Part shown: positions 26,505 to 39,200 of the stretch, in pieces
Numbering within the stretch: position 1 is the stretch's first letter
How the letters are laid out: every line of letters starts with the position of its first letter
NCBI GenBank assembly: GCA_024760545.1
Contig: CP060501.1
Location: 3,240,036 to 3,304,035, forward strand
Length of the DNA: 64,000 bases
DNA from: Nitrospira sp.
GTDB lineage: Bacteria; Nitrospirota; Nitrospiria; Nitrospirales; Nitrospiraceae
Reading direction: 5' to 3'
The notes under the pieces: model-generated
The model's database searches: none
Seen by the model: only the letters and a program-made list of their open reading frames with translations
What the model was told of the DNA's origin: nothing
Program-made: the position numbers and the translations under genes

Positions 26505-26533
26505 TTGACACGGAGAAAGTTCATCAATAGAAT
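26505..26533 (+). promoter_or_regulatory. Promoter of the tRNA-tuf cluster
   Basis: TTGACA (26505-26510), 17 bases and TAGAAT (26528-26533) are near consensus. Transcription would start about 165 bases before tRNA-Tyr and could run through the three tRNAs into tuf, as in the tyrT/thrU-tufB arrangement known in other bacteria. Confidence 0.7.
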
Positions 26534-26705
26534 CCAGCATTTCGTGATCTAGCCTGTCCGAGCACCTCAGCGGATCAATCTTCAATGATTCGAGAAAGAG
26601 AGTTGTGCACGGGTAGGCCTACTTGTCTTTGTTGAACGATTGGTCGGTGAGAGCGTCCTCTATTTGTGCTGCAAATTTGGTTTGCATAGAACAATGAAAC
26701 ATTGC

Positions 26706-26791
26706 GGGCAGGTACCCAAGCGGCCAAAGGGGGCAGACTGTAAATCTGCTGGCTTATGTCTTCCAAGGTTCGAATCCTTGCCTGCCCACCA
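26706..26791 (+). tRNA. tRNA-Tyr (GTA)
   Basis: The acceptor stem GGGCAGG pairs with CCTGCCC, followed by discriminator A and an encoded CCA (26789-26791). The anticodon stem GCAGA/TCTGC encloses CTGTAAA with anticodon GTA. A long variable arm is present, as expected for class II tRNA-Tyr, and the T loop GGTTCGAATCC is normal. Confidence 0.95.
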
Positions 26792-26894
26792 AACCAAGCT
26801 TCGCTCGTACCGGCGAGCTTGCAAGTGGGCGAGTCAGAAGCGTACCTCAAGAGTTTTGGTTTGAATCTGTATGTGAATGAAGAAGGGAAAGTAG

Positions 26895-26969
26895 GCGGGC
26901 GTAGCTCAGTGGTAGAGTTCCAGCCTTCCAAGCTGGCTGTCGTGGGTTCAAATCCCATCGCCCGCTCCA
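26895..26969 (+). tRNA. tRNA-Gly (TCC)
   Basis: The acceptor stem GCGGGCG pairs with CGCCCGC, with discriminator T and encoded CCA. The anticodon loop CTTCCAA within CCAGC/GCTGG gives anticodon TCC. The D loop (AGCTCAGTGGTAGAG) and T arm (GGGTTCAAATCCC) are standard. Confidence 0.95.
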
Positions 26970-27072
26970 AAAAGCTGGTGCTAGGGCGGTAAGAGTCAAC
27001 GTCAAGCGTCGTAGTTGAAATAGATAGATTGAGGAGAGCCTGGTTGCACGAATGACCCTTGACGCGCCGAAT

Positions 27073-27148
27073 GCCCACGTAGCTCAGTTGGTAGAGCACG
27101 TCCTTGGTAAGGACGAGGTCACGCGTTCGATCCGCGTCGTGGGCTCCA
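27073..27148 (+). tRNA. tRNA-Thr (GGT)
   Basis: The acceptor stem GCCCACG pairs with CGTGGGC, with discriminator T and encoded CCA. The anticodon arm CGTCC/GGACG holds TTGGTAA with anticodon GGT. It is 165 bases upstream of tuf, matching the tRNA-Tyr-Gly-Thr-tuf order of the E. coli tufB cluster. Confidence 0.95.
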
Positions 27149-27302
27149 TACCGCGCTTGACACTATCGGGAGCCAAGTAGGAGTGATCTTAGCGGTCGAC
27201 TAGACGCCTCGCGTGTTGGGCTCTTGGTTTTGTGTAGGCTTGCTCGACTCGAAGCGCAGGGCATGGAGCACAGCGGGATTTTACCTTTTGTGTTTTAGAC
27301 AA

Positions 27303-28529
<1,227 letters not shown>

Positions 28530-28616
28530 AAGCGTCGATGGTCAGTCAACCGGAGAAAACGGGCAGACGAATCCTTCGCTTGATGTTGTGACGGTTGACG
28601 AATAACGAGGACTACA

Positions 28617-28766
28617 ATGCGAGAAATTATCGACATGGCGTGTACGCTTTGCAAACAGCGGAATTACTCGTCCATGAAGAACAAGAAGAACGATCCGGAT
28701 CGGTTGGAACGAAACAAGTTCTGCAAGTTCTGCCGAAAGCACACGCCTCATAAGGAAGTGAAATAG
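28617..28766 (+). CDS. rpmG: 50S ribosomal protein L33
   Basis: This 49-residue small protein of the large subunit near the E site carries two Cys pairs (CTLC and CKFC) that bind zinc, so it is the C+ type of L33. The sequence [13 protein letters not shown], the Lys/Asn-rich middle and [10 protein letters not shown] fit the family. CGAGG precedes the ATG. It lies between tuf and tRNA-Trp, the classical position before secE. Confidence 0.95.
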   Translation: MREIIDMACTLCKQRNYSSMKNKKNDPDRLERNKFCKFCRKHTPHKEVK

Positions 28767-28840
28767 CGTACTGAGCGCGCAGTGCGAGGTTTGTGAAGGA
28801 ACCGGTTAGCGCGGCACTCAGGACTCGGCACTATTCAGGG

Positions 28841-28915
28841 AGGGGCATGGTGTTAATGGTAGCACATCGGTCTCCAAAACCGAGAGTCTGGGTTCAAATC
28901 CTAGTGCCCCTGCCA
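28841..28915 (+). tRNA. tRNA-Trp (CCA)
   Basis: The acceptor AGGGGCA pairs with TGCCCCT, with discriminator G and encoded CCA. The anticodon arm TCGGT/ACCGA holds CTCCAAA with anticodon CCA. It lies between rpmG and secE, a very widely conserved position. Confidence 0.95.
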
Positions 28916-29035
28916 CCCCAAGCTTGCTCGAACCGGGAGTCAGGGGGGGTGTTGAGTGTGGTCGTCGGATAGGCACTGCAGGTCTGACGTAACCGGCTGG
29001 GTAGTTCTTAATAGGACGATAGAAGCGGAGTCGCA

Positions 29036-29230
29036 ATGTTTAAGCGTATGACAGAATCGATTCGGTTGTTTGTGACGGACGTGCGGGCGGAGATGAAAAA
29101 GGTTTCGTTTCCGAGTCGTGCAGAAACCGTCGGCTCAACAACGGTGGTCATTGTGTTCTGTATCCTAATGTCGTTGTACTTGTCCGTCATCGATTCATTC
29201 CTTTCATGGTTGGTGGGCAAGGTCATTTAG
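29036..29230 (+). CDS. secE: Protein translocase subunit SecE
   Basis: SecE clamps the SecY channel. This 64-residue short type has a cytoplasmic amphipathic helix (DVRAEMKKVSFPSRAE, the conserved family motif) followed by one membrane helix (STTVVIVFCILMSLYLSVIDSFL). The usual partner nusG follows 60 bases later, and secY is in this window at 54346. Confidence 0.95.
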   Translation: MFKRMTESIRLFVTDVRAEMKKVSFPSRAETVGSTTVVIVFCILMSLYLSVIDSFLSWLVGKVI

Positions 29231-29290
29231 CCTCCTGAAAAATGGGTAGGAAGATTCCGCGGTAATTCATCGAAGACCTGAGGGTGGTGC

Positions 29291-29827
29291 ATGACAAAGA
29301 ACTGGTACGTCATCCATACGTACGCGGGTTTTGAGGGGCGCGTGAAGACCAGTCTCGTGGAGCGTGCGAATCAAATGGGGCTTGTCGAGAAGCTCGGGCA
29401 GGTGCTTGTTCCGACAGAAGATGTGATTGAAATCAAGGATGGCAAGCGACGCACCTCCCGGCGAAAGTTCTTTCCGGGTTATGTTCTTGTGGAACTGGAG
29501 TCTCCATTGGGGGATGAGACGTTGCAAATGATCAAGGAAACTCCAAAAGTGACAGGGTTTGTCGGAGGGGGCGCCGTGCCGACACCGCTGACCAGCGAGG
29601 AAGTGGAGTCCTTGCTCAAGCAAGTCGATGCGGGTCAGGCTGAACCACGCGAACAGGTCAAGTTTATCAAGAGCGACAACGTTCGCATCATCGATGGCCC
29701 ATTCTTGGGGTTCAACGGTGTGGTTGATGAAGTCGATCAGGACCATAGCCGGTTGAAGGTCATGGTGAGCATATTCGGCCGGTCGACCCCGGTTGAATTA
29801 GGATTTTTACAAGTGGAACGGATATAG
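29291..29827 (+). CDS. nusG: Transcription termination/antitermination protein NusG
   Basis: This 178-residue protein couples RNA polymerase to Rho or the ribosome. The N-terminal NGN domain starts KNWYVIHTYAGFEGRVKTSL and includes RRKFFPGYVLVEL and GFVGGG. The C-terminal KOW domain contains VRIIDGPFLGFNGVVDEVD and ends ELGFLQVERI. Length and order (secE-nusG-rplK) are standard, and no insertion domain is present. Confidence 0.97.
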   Translation: MTKNWYVIHTYAGFEGRVKTSLVERANQMGLVEKLGQVLVPTEDVIEIKDGKRRTSRRKFFPGYVLVELESPLGDETLQMIKETPKVTGFVGGGAVPTPLTSEEVESLLKQVDAGQAEPREQVKFIKSDNVRIIDGPFLGFNGVVDEVDQDHSRLKVMVSIFGRSTPVELGFLQVERI

Positions 29828-29906
29828 ACCGATCGGCCGACGTCAGCCCAGATCACGGTTGACGTCAATAGCTGATTGCTGATCGCGTAAGGAGAAAGAG
29901 GAAGAA

Positions 29907-30332
29907 ATGGCGAAAGAAGTGTCGGCGCAGATCAAGTTGCAAATTCCGGCTGGCAAGGCCAATCCAGCTCCTCCTGTCGGTCCCTCGCTGGGCCAGCATG
30001 GAGTCAATATCATGGAGTTCTGCAAGCAGTTCAATGCCAAGACCCAGAAGGACGGAGACAGTATCATCCCCGTCATTATTACGGTCTACAAGGATCGTAC
30101 CTTCACCTTCGTGATGAAAACGCCGCCTGCTTCGGATCTCCTTAAAAAGGCCGCGGGGATCATCAAGGGGTCTGGTGTGCCGCAGAAAGATAAGGTTGGG
30201 AAAATCACGAGACAGCAATTGAACGAAATTGCCCGCAAAAAGATGGCGGATTTGAATGCGGCTGATGTGGAGGGGGCGGCCAAAATCATCGAGGGTACCG
30301 CCCGCAGCATGGGCGTCGTCATTCAAGGATAA
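29907..30332 (+). CDS. rplK: 50S ribosomal protein L11
   Basis: This 141-residue protein of the GTPase-associated centre sits at the base of the L10/L12 stalk. The N-terminal domain has the proline-rich [19 protein letters not shown] (thiostrepton region), and the C-terminal RNA-binding domain ends [31 protein letters not shown] precedes the ATG. Confidence 0.97.
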   Translation: MAKEVSAQIKLQIPAGKANPAPPVGPSLGQHGVNIMEFCKQFNAKTQKDGDSIIPVIITVYKDRTFTFVMKTPPASDLLKKAAGIIKGSGVPQKDKVGKITRQQLNEIARKKMADLNAADVEGAAKIIEGTARSMGVVIQG

Positions 30333-30357
30333 TAGCGAGAGCGAAGGAGCGGCAGGT

Positions 30358-31050
30358 ATGGGAAAGAAAATGGATACGGCGATCAAGAACGTTGAGCCTC
30401 GCGTGTATGGATTGCGTGAGGCCGTTGAAACCGTGAAAAAATCGGCCTTTGCAAAGTTTGATGAGTCGGTGGATCTTGCGCTTAGGCTGGGAATCGATCC
30501 AAAACGCTCCGATCAGCTGGTTCGAGGAACGGCTTCGCTTCCCCACGGAACGGGGAAAAAGGTTCGTGTCCTCGTGTTTGCAAAAGGCGAAAAGGAGCAG
30601 GAGGCGCGTCAAGCGGGTGCCGACTACGTCGGGGCTGATGACTTGATGGAAAAAATCAAGGGTGGATGGATGGATTTCGATTGCGCGATCTCCACGCCTG
30701 ATCTTATGGCCTCGGTCGGAAAACTCGGTAAGGTGCTGGGGCCTCGGGGATTGATGCCGAATCCTAAGACGGGGACAGTCACTTTCGAGGTTGGAAAGGC
30801 TGTCGCGGACATCCGAAAGGGTCGTGTGGAGTTCAAGGTCGAAAAGGCCGGTATCGTGCACGTACCGGTTGGGAAAGTGTCGTTCGATCCGACGAAACTG
30901 TACGACAATGCCTCGGCCATCCTTGAATCCGTCATCAAGGCTAAGCCGGCCTCATGCAAAGGGCGTTATCTCAAGAGCGCCACGATTTCCAGCACGATGG
31001 GTCCCGGTGTGAAATTGGATACCGTCGCGCTGACGAAGCAGTGGAGTTAG
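30358..31050 (+). CDS. rplA: 50S ribosomal protein L1
   Basis: L1 forms the mobile stalk at the E site and in many bacteria represses its own operon by binding the rplK-rplA leader. The product has 230 residues. Motifs seen are [32 protein letters not shown] and [15 protein letters not shown]. The ATG at 30358 follows GAAGGAG and leaves 25 bases after rplK; the frame is open further upstream but only through rplK. Confidence 0.97.
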   Translation: MGKKMDTAIKNVEPRVYGLREAVETVKKSAFAKFDESVDLALRLGIDPKRSDQLVRGTASLPHGTGKKVRVLVFAKGEKEQEARQAGADYVGADDLMEKIKGGWMDFDCAISTPDLMASVGKLGKVLGPRGLMPNPKTGTVTFEVGKAVADIRKGRVEFKVEKAGIVHVPVGKVSFDPTKLYDNASAILESVIKAKPASCKGRYLKSATISSTMGPGVKLDTVALTKQWS

Positions 31051-31148
31051 TCGAACGACGTCTTTCGTCACGCGTCCGTCAGGGCACCCATGGTTCCTGG
31101 TCGACGACTCATCAGTGACGGTTGACGATTCTTCGAAGAAGGAGAGCG

Positions 31149-32084
31149 ATGAAGAAGGAAGAGAAAGTTACAGCGGTGGCGGAATTGGCCGAAAAGTTCG
31201 GTCGCGCTCGTCTCGCCATCTTGACTGAATGTGTCGGCCTGCCTGTGAACCAGGTCACAGAGTTGCGAAAGCAGCTCCGTGGGGCGAAGGCCGAATATCG
31301 TATCGTGAAAAATACGTTGGCGGCTCGTGCCGCCGAGGGCACGGTGTTGGCCGGCCTCAAGGCGCATCTCAAAGGTCCGACCGGGGTGGTCATCGGGTAC
31401 GACGACCCTGTGTTGCCGACCAAAGTTCTGAAGGATTTCATCGGCGCGGAGAAGCGAGAAGAAAAGATTCGCATGACGGCCGGAGTGCTGGAAGGGAAGA
31501 TCCTCCAGCCCGCAGAGCTGGCCGCCGTTGCGAAACTGCCGAAGAAAGAAGTTCTCGTGGCCATGCTGCTCTCGGCCATGCAAGGGCCGATTCGCGGCGT
31601 CGTCTATACGTTGAACGCGGTTTTATCGAAGTTCGTCAGAGTCATTGCAGCCATTCAGGATAAACGGAAAGGAGAAGGGGACATGCCAGCTACGGAAGGG
31701 AAATTGTCGCAGGAAGAATTGATCAAGGCGATCGAAAGCATGAGTGTGCTCGATCTTGCTGAACTGGTGAAGGGGTTGGAAACGCGGTTTGGCGTGACGG
31801 CAGCGGCTCCGGTCGCGATGGCAGCAGCGCCGGCTGCAGGTGGTGGAGCAGCGGCTCCTGCCGAGGAAAAGACGGCATTCGACGTCATCCTCGCGTCCGC
31901 TCCGGCTGATAAGAAGATCCAAGTCATCAAGGTGGTGCGCGAGCTCACCAGCCTCGGACTCAAAGAAGCCAAAGACCTTGTGGAAGGGGCGCCCAAGCCG
32001 GTCAAGGCCGGCGTGACCAAGGAAGAAGCCGATACGATGAAGAAGAAGCTCGAAGAAAGCGGTGCCAAGGTCGAAGTCAAGTAA
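31149..32084 (+). CDS. rplJ: Ribosomal proteins L10 and L7/L12 in one open frame (rplJ-rplL)
   Basis: Residues 1-178 are a full-length L10, the anchor of the stalk ([51 protein letters not shown], ending [16 protein letters not shown]). The next codon is the ATG of L7/L12 (31683) and no stop codon separates them: the codons before it read GAT AAA CGG AAA GGA GAA GGG GAC. The only nearby TAA (31661-31663) is out of frame. Translation through the junction would give a 311-residue fusion. The internal start has a ribosome site, so free L7/L12 can also be made. If the frame is real this is unusual; a one-base sequence error near 31655-31661 could hide a normal stop. Confidence 0.85.
   Translation: MKKEEKVTAVAELAEKFGRARLAILTECVGLPVNQVTELRKQLRGAKAEYRIVKNTLAARAAEGTVLAGLKAHLKGPTGVVIGYDDPVLPTKVLKDFIGAEKREEKIRMTAGVLEGKILQPAELAAVAKLPKKEVLVAMLLSAMQGPIRGVVYTLNAVLSKFVRVIAAIQDKRKGEGDMPATEGKLSQEELIKAIESMSVLDLAELVKGLETRFGVTAAAPVAMAAAPAAGGGAAAPAEEKTAFDVILASAPADKKIQVIKVVRELTSLGLKEAKDLVEGAPKPVKAGVTKEEADTMKKKLEESGAKVEVK
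31683..32084 (+). CDS. rplL: 50S ribosomal protein L7/L12 (internal start in the L10 frame)
   Basis: This 133-residue stalk protein is needed in several copies per ribosome for factor binding. The N-terminal dimerisation domain starts [30 protein letters not shown]. An Ala/Gly-rich hinge follows ([19 protein letters not shown]), then the C-terminal factor-binding domain ([34 protein letters not shown]). AAAGGAGAAGGGGAC lies directly before the ATG and can support independent initiation, which the required excess over L10 would demand. It shares its frame with the upstream L10 sequence. Confidence 0.93.
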   Translation: MPATEGKLSQEELIKAIESMSVLDLAELVKGLETRFGVTAAAPVAMAAAPAAGGGAAAPAEEKTAFDVILASAPADKKIQVIKVVRELTSLGLKEAKDLVEGAPKPVKAGVTKEEADTMKKKLEESGAKVEVK

Positions 32085-32128
32085 GCACATTCGTCATAGC
32101 TACTGGGTATTCGTTAGTCGGTGAGGCT

Positions 32129-32145
32129 GACGACGGTCGTCTTTT
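32129..32145 (+). terminator. Weak attenuator-like hairpin between rplL and rpoB
   Basis: GACGA-CGG-TCGTC followed by TTTT, in the 120-base rplL-rpoB spacer. A partial terminator at this place is known in E. coli, where it lowers polymerase subunit expression relative to ribosomal proteins. The stem here is only 5 bp, so support is limited. Confidence 0.3.
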
Positions 32146-32204
32146 CATGAGCGTGTTATGACTGGTGACTGCTGTTCACCATCAACCCGCGTGGAGGAGT
32201 AGGC

Positions 32205-35200
32205 ATGTCCGAAACGACTCTACAGGAGTTCGTCGAGCGGAAAGATTATTCTCGTATTCGAACCAACATCGATATTCCGGATTTGATTGAAATCCAAAAG
32301 CGTTCCTACGAAGAATTTTTGCAGCTTGAAGTCGAGCCGGAACGTCGGAAGGATCATGGACTGCAGGCGGCGTTGGCCAGTGTCTTCCCGATCCCGGACT
32401 ATAACAATACGGCGGTACTCGAATTTTCGAGCTACACGTTAGGGACACCGAAATACGACGAACGCGAATGTCTTGAGCAGGGTATGACCTTTGCGGTTCC
32501 GTTGAAGCTGCGTGTCCGTTTGGTCGTGTTTGATAAGGAGGATAAGGGACCTCGGAAGAAAGTGCTGGATGTGCGCGAGCAGGAGGTCTATGTCGGTGAA
32601 TTGCCGTTGATGACTGAGCGAGGCACGTTCATCGTCAATGGAACGGAGCGAGTCGTCGTCAGCCAGCTTCACCGATCTCCTGGCGCGTCGTTCACACACG
32701 ACAAGGGACGCACCCATGCGAGCGGCAAAGTGTTGTACTCGGCACGAATTATTCCCTATCGAGGCTCTTGGCTCGATTTTGAGTTCGATGCGAGAGACAT
32801 CCTGTATGTGCGCATCGATCGCCGCCGGAAGATGCCGACTACCATCTTATTGAAGGCTTTTGGGTTTTCGAGCGACGATTTGCTCAAAATGTACTACCCG
32901 GTCGAAGAAATTCGGGTATCGAAGGGCAAGATGTTCCGCAAGTTGGACCCGGAAATCCATCATGGGCTTCGGTGTTCCGCAGAGGTGACGGACAAGGGTG
33001 GCAAGGAACCGATAGTCCGGGAAGGCGCCAGGCTGACGAAAGGCATGATCGCCAAACTGAAGGCGTCGGGCGTGAAGGAAATTCCCATGCTTCCGACCGA
33101 GTTGGTGGGGCGTGCCATTCTCACGGAATTGCTCGATTCGAAGAAGAACAAGCTGGCGGAAAAGAATCAGCGCTTGACCCCCGAGATCGTCGAACAGATT
33201 GTCGAGAGCGATGTTGAGGAATTTAAGGTCATCTATCTCGATATGGCCACCGCGACGCCGGTGATCCTCGATACGTTGGAAATGGAGAAAATCGGGTCGA
33301 AGGAGGAAGCGATGGTGGAAATCTATCGCCGTCTCCGTCCCGGTGAGACTCCGTCCGTCGATACGGCACGGGCGTTGTTCGACAATTTATTCTTGAACTC
33401 GAAACGCTACGATTTGTCCCCGGTCGGCCGGCTCAAGCTCAACAAGAAACTTGGATTGGATCTGCCGCTCGATCAGCGCACCCTGACCGCTCAGGACATC
33501 GTGGAAGTCATCCGCTACCTCGTGAACCTGAAAATCGGAAAAGGCGAAATCGACGACATCGACCACTTGGGCAATCGCCGTGTACGGTCGGTCGGTGAGC
33601 TGCTCGAAAATCAGTTCCGGCTGGGCCTGGTTCGCATGGAGCGAAGCATCAAGGAGCGCATGAATCTCCTCGATATGGAAACGGTACTGCCCCACGATCT
33701 GATCAACGCGAAACCGGTGGTCGCGGCCGTCAAGGAGTTCTTCAGCAGCAGCCAGCTGTCTCAATTTATGGACCAAACGAACCCGCTGGCTGAAATCACG
33801 CATAAGCGACGACTGTCAGCGCTTGGTCCGGGCGGACTCACGAGAGAGCGGGCCGGGTTCGAAGTCCGAGACGTGCATCCGTCCCACTACAGTCGAATTT
33901 GTCCGATCGAAACGCCGGAAGGTCCGAACATTGGGTTGATTACATCCCTGGCGACCTATGCGCGCATCAACCAGTTTGGGTTCATTGAGGCACCCTATCG
34001 AAAGGTTGTCAAAGGGCGTGTCACCGATGAAATTGAATTTCTCTCAGCGATCGAAGGTGACAAATATATCATCGCCCAAGCCAACTCAAAATTAGATGGA
34101 ACGAACAGGTTGGTTTCAGAGACGGTCTCCTGTCGTCACGGGGGAGACTTTGTGTTGGCGGCTCCGGATAAGATCGAGTACATGGACGTCTCGCCGAAGC
34201 AAGTGGTGAGTGTGGCGACCGCCCTCGTGCCATTTTTGGAGCACGACGACGCCAATCGCGCGCTAATGGGTTCCAACATGCAACGCCAAGCGGTTCCCTT
34301 GGTGACGTCCGAATCTCCTCTCGTCGGGACCGGAATGGAGGCCGTGGTCGCTCGAGATTCAGGATATGTCATCCAGGCTCGTCGTGCCGGGGTCGTAGAA
34401 AGTGTCGATGCAACCCGTATCGTCGTGCGGGCCGATGCGAAAGACGGCAAGAAGGGTAAGGATTCCGGGTTAGACGTCTATGACCTGATCAAGTTCCAGC
34501 GGTCGAACCAAAACACCTGCATCACCCAGACTCCTGTGGTCCGAATCGGGCAGCCGGTCAAGAAAGGACAGGTATTGGGAGACGGGCCTGCGATCGATCA
34601 TGGAGAGCTCGCGCTAGGGAAGAATGTGCTCGTCGCGTTCATGCCATGGGGAGGCTACAACTTCGAAGACGCCATTTTGCTCAGCGAGAAGTTGGTCCGC
34701 GAAGACGCCTTCACCTCGATCCACATCGAAGAGTTCGAGGTGGAAGCCCGGGATACCAAACTGGGTAAGGAGGACGTCACGCGGGATATTCCCAATGTCG
34801 GCGAAGAGGCGCTCAGGAATCTGGACGAGAGCGGGATTATCCGTATCGGGGCGGAAGTGAAGCCGGGCGACATTCTGGTGGGTAAAGTCACGCCCAAAGG
34901 CGAGACCCAGCTGACCCCAGAAGAAAAGCTGCTCCGGGCGATCTTTGGCGAGAAGGCCGGCGATGTGAAGGATACGTCGTTGACTGTGCCTCCTGGAGTG
35001 GAGGGCATCGTGGTCGACGTCAAGATCTTCTCGCGTAAAGGGCTCGACAAGGACGAACGTTCGAAGAGCATCGAGACCGATGACCAGATGAAGTTACAGC
35101 GTGACCACCATGAAGAGCTGCGGATCATCGATGAAGAAAAGACGAAGAAGATTCGGAAGTTGTTGCTCGGCAAGGTCGTAGGTCGCGATCTCATGGATCC

Positions 35201-36161
35201 GGAGAGCGGCGACGTTATTTTGAAGAAGAAGGGCAAGCTGACAGCGGAGATTCTCAGACGATTGCCCGACGATACGGTACGGCACATCATTCTGAGCGAT
35301 CCTGACGAACAAAAAGAACTGGAAGACGTCGAACGGCGCGCGAAAGAACAGATTGAGATTCTCCAGACTCTGTACGACGAGAAAGTCGGCCGCTTGAAAC
35401 GGGGCGATGAATTGCCTCCCGGTGTGATCAAGCTCGTCAAGGTCTACATCGCGATGAAGCGCAAGATCCAAGTCGGTGACAAGATGGCCGGCCGTCATGG
35501 GAACAAGGGCGTGGTATCGCGGGTCTTGCCCGAGGAGGACATGCCCTATTTACCGGACGGGACCCCTGTGGAAATCGTGCTGAATCCACTCGGCGTGCCG
35601 TCGCGTATGAACGTAGGGCAAATTCTGGAAACCCATCTTGGATGGGCGGCCAGGGCTTTGGGGATCAAGGTGGCGAGTCCGGTGTTTGATGGAGCATCGG
35701 AGAAGGAAATCAAGGACCTGTTGAAGAAGGCGAAGCTGCCGACGAGCGGTCAAACCCAGCTGATCGATGGGAAGACTGGCGAACAGTTCGGCAGTCCGGT
35801 GACGGTCGGATATATGTACGTGCTCAAGCTCCACCATTTGGTAGACGACAAAATCCACGCACGGTCCATTGGCCCGTACTCACTCGTGACCCAGCAGCCA
35901 CTTGGCGGTAAGGCTCAATTCGGTGGCCAGCGTCTGGGAGAAATGGAAGTCTGGGCGTTGCAAGCCTACGGTGCGGCTTCGACCCTGCAGGAATTCCTCA
36001 CCGTGAAATCCGACGATGTGCCGGGCCGGTCACGCATGTACGAAGCGATCGTCAAGGGCGAGCCTTTCCTCGAACCAGGGTTGCCTGAGTCGTTCAACGT
36101 GTTGGTCAAGGAATTACAGAGCTTGGGACTCGATGTAGAGTTGGTCAAGACGCAAGACTAA
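32205..36161 (+). CDS. rpoB: DNA-directed RNA polymerase subunit beta
   Basis: This 1318-residue subunit forms one half of the active-site cleft. The rifampicin region reads [27 protein letters not shown], retaining the Asp, His and Ser residues that are changed in resistant mutants. Later conserved blocks are [40 protein letters not shown] and [24 protein letters not shown]. The ATG follows GGAGGAGTAGGC. It lies in the canonical rplL-rpoB-rpoC order. Confidence 0.98.
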   Translation: MSETTLQEFVERKDYSRIRTNIDIPDLIEIQKRSYEEFLQLEVEPERRKDHGLQAALASVFPIPDYNNTAVLEFSSYTLGTPKYDERECLEQGMTFAVPLKLRVRLVVFDKEDKGPRKKVLDVREQEVYVGELPLMTERGTFIVNGTERVVVSQLHRSPGASFTHDKGRTHASGKVLYSARIIPYRGSWLDFEFDARDILYVRIDRRRKMPTTILLKAFGFSSDDLLKMYYPVEEIRVSKGKMFRKLDPEIHHGLRCSAEVTDKGGKEPIVREGARLTKGMIAKLKASGVKEIPMLPTELVGRAILTELLDSKKNKLAEKNQRLTPEIVEQIVESDVEEFKVIYLDMATATPVILDTLEMEKIGSKEEAMVEIYRRLRPGETPSVDTARALFDNLFLNSKRYDLSPVGRLKLNKKLGLDLPLDQRTLTAQDIVEVIRYLVNLKIGKGEIDDIDHLGNRRVRSVGELLENQFRLGLVRMERSIKERMNLLDMETVLPHDLINAKPVVAAVKEFFSSSQLSQFMDQTNPLAEITHKRRLSALGPGGLTRERAGFEVRDVHPSHYSRICPIETPEGPNIGLITSLATYARINQFGFIEAPYRKVVKGRVTDEIEFLSAIEGDKYIIAQANSKLDGTNRLVSETVSCRHGGDFVLAAPDKIEYMDVSPKQVVSVATALVPFLEHDDANRALMGSNMQRQAVPLVTSESPLVGTGMEAVVARDSGYVIQARRAGVVESVDATRIVVRADAKDGKKGKDSGLDVYDLIKFQRSNQNTCITQTPVVRIGQPVKKGQVLGDGPAIDHGELALGKNVLVAFMPWGGYNFEDAILLSEKLVREDAFTSIHIEEFEVEARDTKLGKEDVTRDIPNVGEEALRNLDESGIIRIGAEVKPGDILVGKVTPKGETQLTPEEKLLRAIFGEKAGDVKDTSLTVPPGVEGIVVDVKIFSRKGLDKDERSKSIETDDQMKLQRDHHEELRIIDEEKTKKIRKLLLGKVVGRDLMDPESGDVILKKKGKLTAEILRRLPDDTVRHIILSDPDEQKELEDVERRAKEQIEILQTLYDEKVGRLKRGDELPPGVIKLVKVYIAMKRKIQVGDKMAGRHGNKGVVSRVLPEEDMPYLPDGTPVEIVLNPLGVPSRMNVGQILETHLGWAARALGIKVASPVFDGASEKEIKDLLKKAKLPTSGQTQLIDGKTGEQFGSPVTVGYMYVLKLHHLVDDKIHARSIGPYSLVTQQPLGGKAQFGGQRLGEMEVWALQAYGAASTLQEFLTVKSDDVPGRSRMYEAIVKGEPFLEPGLPESFNVLVKELQSLGLDVELVKTQD

Positions 36162-36207
36162 CCGCTTGTGTGCCGGTGAAAAACCGGCATCAGAGGAGGT
36201 CACTACC

Positions 36208-39200
36208 TTGGAAGGCGTATATACATTATTCGAAAAACAACGGGATTCGGTGTCGTTCGATTCAATGCGCATTCGCATTGCATCGCCCGAGAAGATCCGG
36301 TCCTGGTCGTACGGTGAAGTCAAGAAGCCGGAAACGATCAACTATCGGTCGTTCAAACCGGAAAAAGATGGGCTGTTCTGCGCCAAGATTTTCGGCCCCA
36401 CCAAGGACTGGGAATGCAATTGTGGCAAGTACAAGCGCATGAAGCATCGCGGAATTGTCTGCGATAAGTGCGGCGTCGAAGTCATTCAATCGAAGGTTCG
36501 TCGTGAGCGTATGGGGCATATCGAATTGGCCGCGCCTGTCGCGCATATTTGGTTTCTGAAGGGTGTGCCAAGCCGGATTGGAACCTTGCTCGACATGAGC
36601 CTCAAGCAGTTGGAGAAGATTCTCTACTTTGAAAGCTATGTGTGCGTGGACCCGGGCTCTACCGATCTGTCGGAAAAGGAATTGGTCCCGGAGGATAAGC
36701 TTCGCACGCTCATCTCAGAATTCGGTTCAAGTGGGTTCAAGGTTGGGATTGGTGCCGAAGCCATCCGTGACTTATTGAGGAAGATCGATATCAATGCGCT
36801 ATGGGATGACCTACAAGTAAAGGCGAAAGCGTCGACATCGGCGGCCATGAAGAAGAAGTACGCCAAGCGTCTCAAAGTCTTGGAGGCGTTTCGCAAGTCC
36901 GGGAACAAACCGGAGTGGATGATCATGGATGTCATCCCGGTGCTGCCTCCCGAGCTGCGCCCGTTGGTTCCCCTTGATGGCGGACGGTTTGCCACGTCCG
37001 ACCTGAACGATCTCTATCGTCGTGTCATCAATCGGAATAATCGGTTGAAGCGGTTGATGGAGCTCAAGGCGCCTGGCGTCATCATCAGGAACGAGATGCG
37101 GATGCTGCAGGAAGCTGTGGATGCCCTGTTCGACAACGGTCGGCGCGGACGCGCGATTCGTGGACCCAACAAGCGTCCGCTGAAATCGTTGAGCGATATG
37201 TTGAAGGGCAAGCAGGGCCGGTTCCGTCAGAACCTCCTGGGGAAGCGCGTTGATTATTCCGGCCGTACCGTCATCGTCGTCGGCCCTGAGCTGCGTCTCC
37301 ATCAATGTGGTTTGCCTAAGAAAATGGCGCTGGAGTTGTTCAAGCCCTTCATTTTCCACAAGCTCGAAGCTCGGGGAGCGGCAACTACCATTAAGAGCGC
37401 CAAGCGACTGGTCGAAAAAGAGCGGCCGGAGGTTTGGGATGTTCTTGACGAAGTGATTCGTGAGCATCCCGTGTTGCTGAATCGTGCTCCGACGCTCCAC
37501 CGGCTGGGCATTCAAGCGTTCGATCCCGTGCTGGTCGAAGGTAAGGCGATTCGATTGCATCCGCTCGTCTGCGCGGCGTTCAACGCGGACTTCGACGGAG
37601 ATCAGATGGCGGTGCATGTGCCGTTGTCTGTCGAGGCGCAGGTCGAAGCGCGGGTCCTGATGATGTCGATCAACAACATTCTGTCGCCGGCCAACGGCAA
37701 GCCGATCGCGGTCCCGTCTCAGGATATGGTGCTAGGGTGTTATTGGCTGACAAAAGAACGGCTTGGTGCAAGGGGCGAGGGCAAGGTGTTTGGGTCTCCC
37801 GAAGAAGTTCGGATCGCCTTCGACGCGCGAGAAGTGGAAGAGCATGCGCGGATCAAGGTCCGCCTCGCGGGCGCGATGGTGCAAACGACTGTCGGTCGTG
37901 TGTTGCTTTCGGAAATCCTTCCTCAAGGCTTGCCGTTCGCCAATGCGAACAGGCTCATGACCAAGAAGGAGATGACGAAGCTGATCGACGCCGTCTACCG
38001 TCAGACCGGTCATCGGGACACCGTCGAGTTTCTCGATAAGATCAAAGATATAGGTTTTACCTATGCGACCAAGGCCGGCTTGTCGATCTGTATCGACAAC
38101 ATGCACATCCCGAGTAAGAAAGAAGACTTTATCGGGAAGGCACAGCGCGAGGTGAATGAGATCGAAAAGCAGTATTCAGAGGGTTTGATCACCAATGGAG
38201 AGCGCTACAACAAGGTGATCGACATTTGGGCGCATGTGACGGAACAAGTTGCCAACGAGATGATGAAAGAGCTTGGTGCGGGAGGCGATCCGGGCAAGGC
38301 GGAATCGTTCAACCCCATTTTCATGATGGCGGATTCCGGCGCTCGAGGCAGCTCGCAACAGATTCGGCAGTTGGGCGGTATGCGCGGTTTGATGGCCAAG
38401 CCGTCCGGTGAAATCATCGAGACTCCGATTACCGCCAACTTCCGTGAAGGGTTGACGGTGTTGCAGTACTTCATCTCGACTCACGGCGCTCGTAAAGGTC
38501 TCGCCGACACGGCGTTGAAGACCGCGAACTCGGGTTATCTGACGCGGCGATTGGTCGATATCGCTCAAGACGTCATTATCAATGAAATCGATTGCGGTAC
38601 GCGCGACGGCATTATCGTCAGCGCTCTGGTCGAAGGCGGTGAGATTATCCAACCGTTGGAGGAACGCGTCCTTGGTCGCTTGGCGGCAGAGGATATCCGC
38701 GACCCTGTCACGGGAGAAATCATCGTATCCTGGAATGAAGAGATTAATGAAGAATTGACGAAGTCGATCGTTGAAGCCGGGGTGGACCGTGTCAAGATCC
38801 GGTCCGTGCTGACCTGTCAATCACCGCGCGGTGTGTGTCGTGCCTGTTATGGCCGTGACCTGGCCCGTGGGCGTCTCGTGGAAAAAGGTGAGCCGGTCGG
38901 TGTCATCGCCGCACAGTCAATCGGCGAGCCCGGCACGCAGTTGACCATGCGGACCTTTCACATCGGCGGTACGGCCAGTAAGGTCGTCGAACAGACGGTT
39001 CTTGAGGCGAAGCATGCCGGGCGAATCAAATTCATGAGCTTCGATGCCAAAAAGAACGCGGACATTCACAACTCTGGGATCGCAGTGCGGAACAAAGAGG
39101 GCGAATGGGTCGTCATGAACCGCAATACGAAGATTGCGATCGTCGACGACAGCGGGCGGGAGCGTGAGAAATATCCCGTCGTATATGGGGCCAAGATTAA

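Noticed and set aside
26575-27099. Minus-strand frame over the tRNA genes
   Set aside because: It runs through two complete tRNAs, so it is not a protein gene.
34655-35440. Long Ser-rich antisense frame in rpoB
   Set aside because: Typical complement-strand shadow of a Glu/Lys-rich coding region; no ribosome site or known family.
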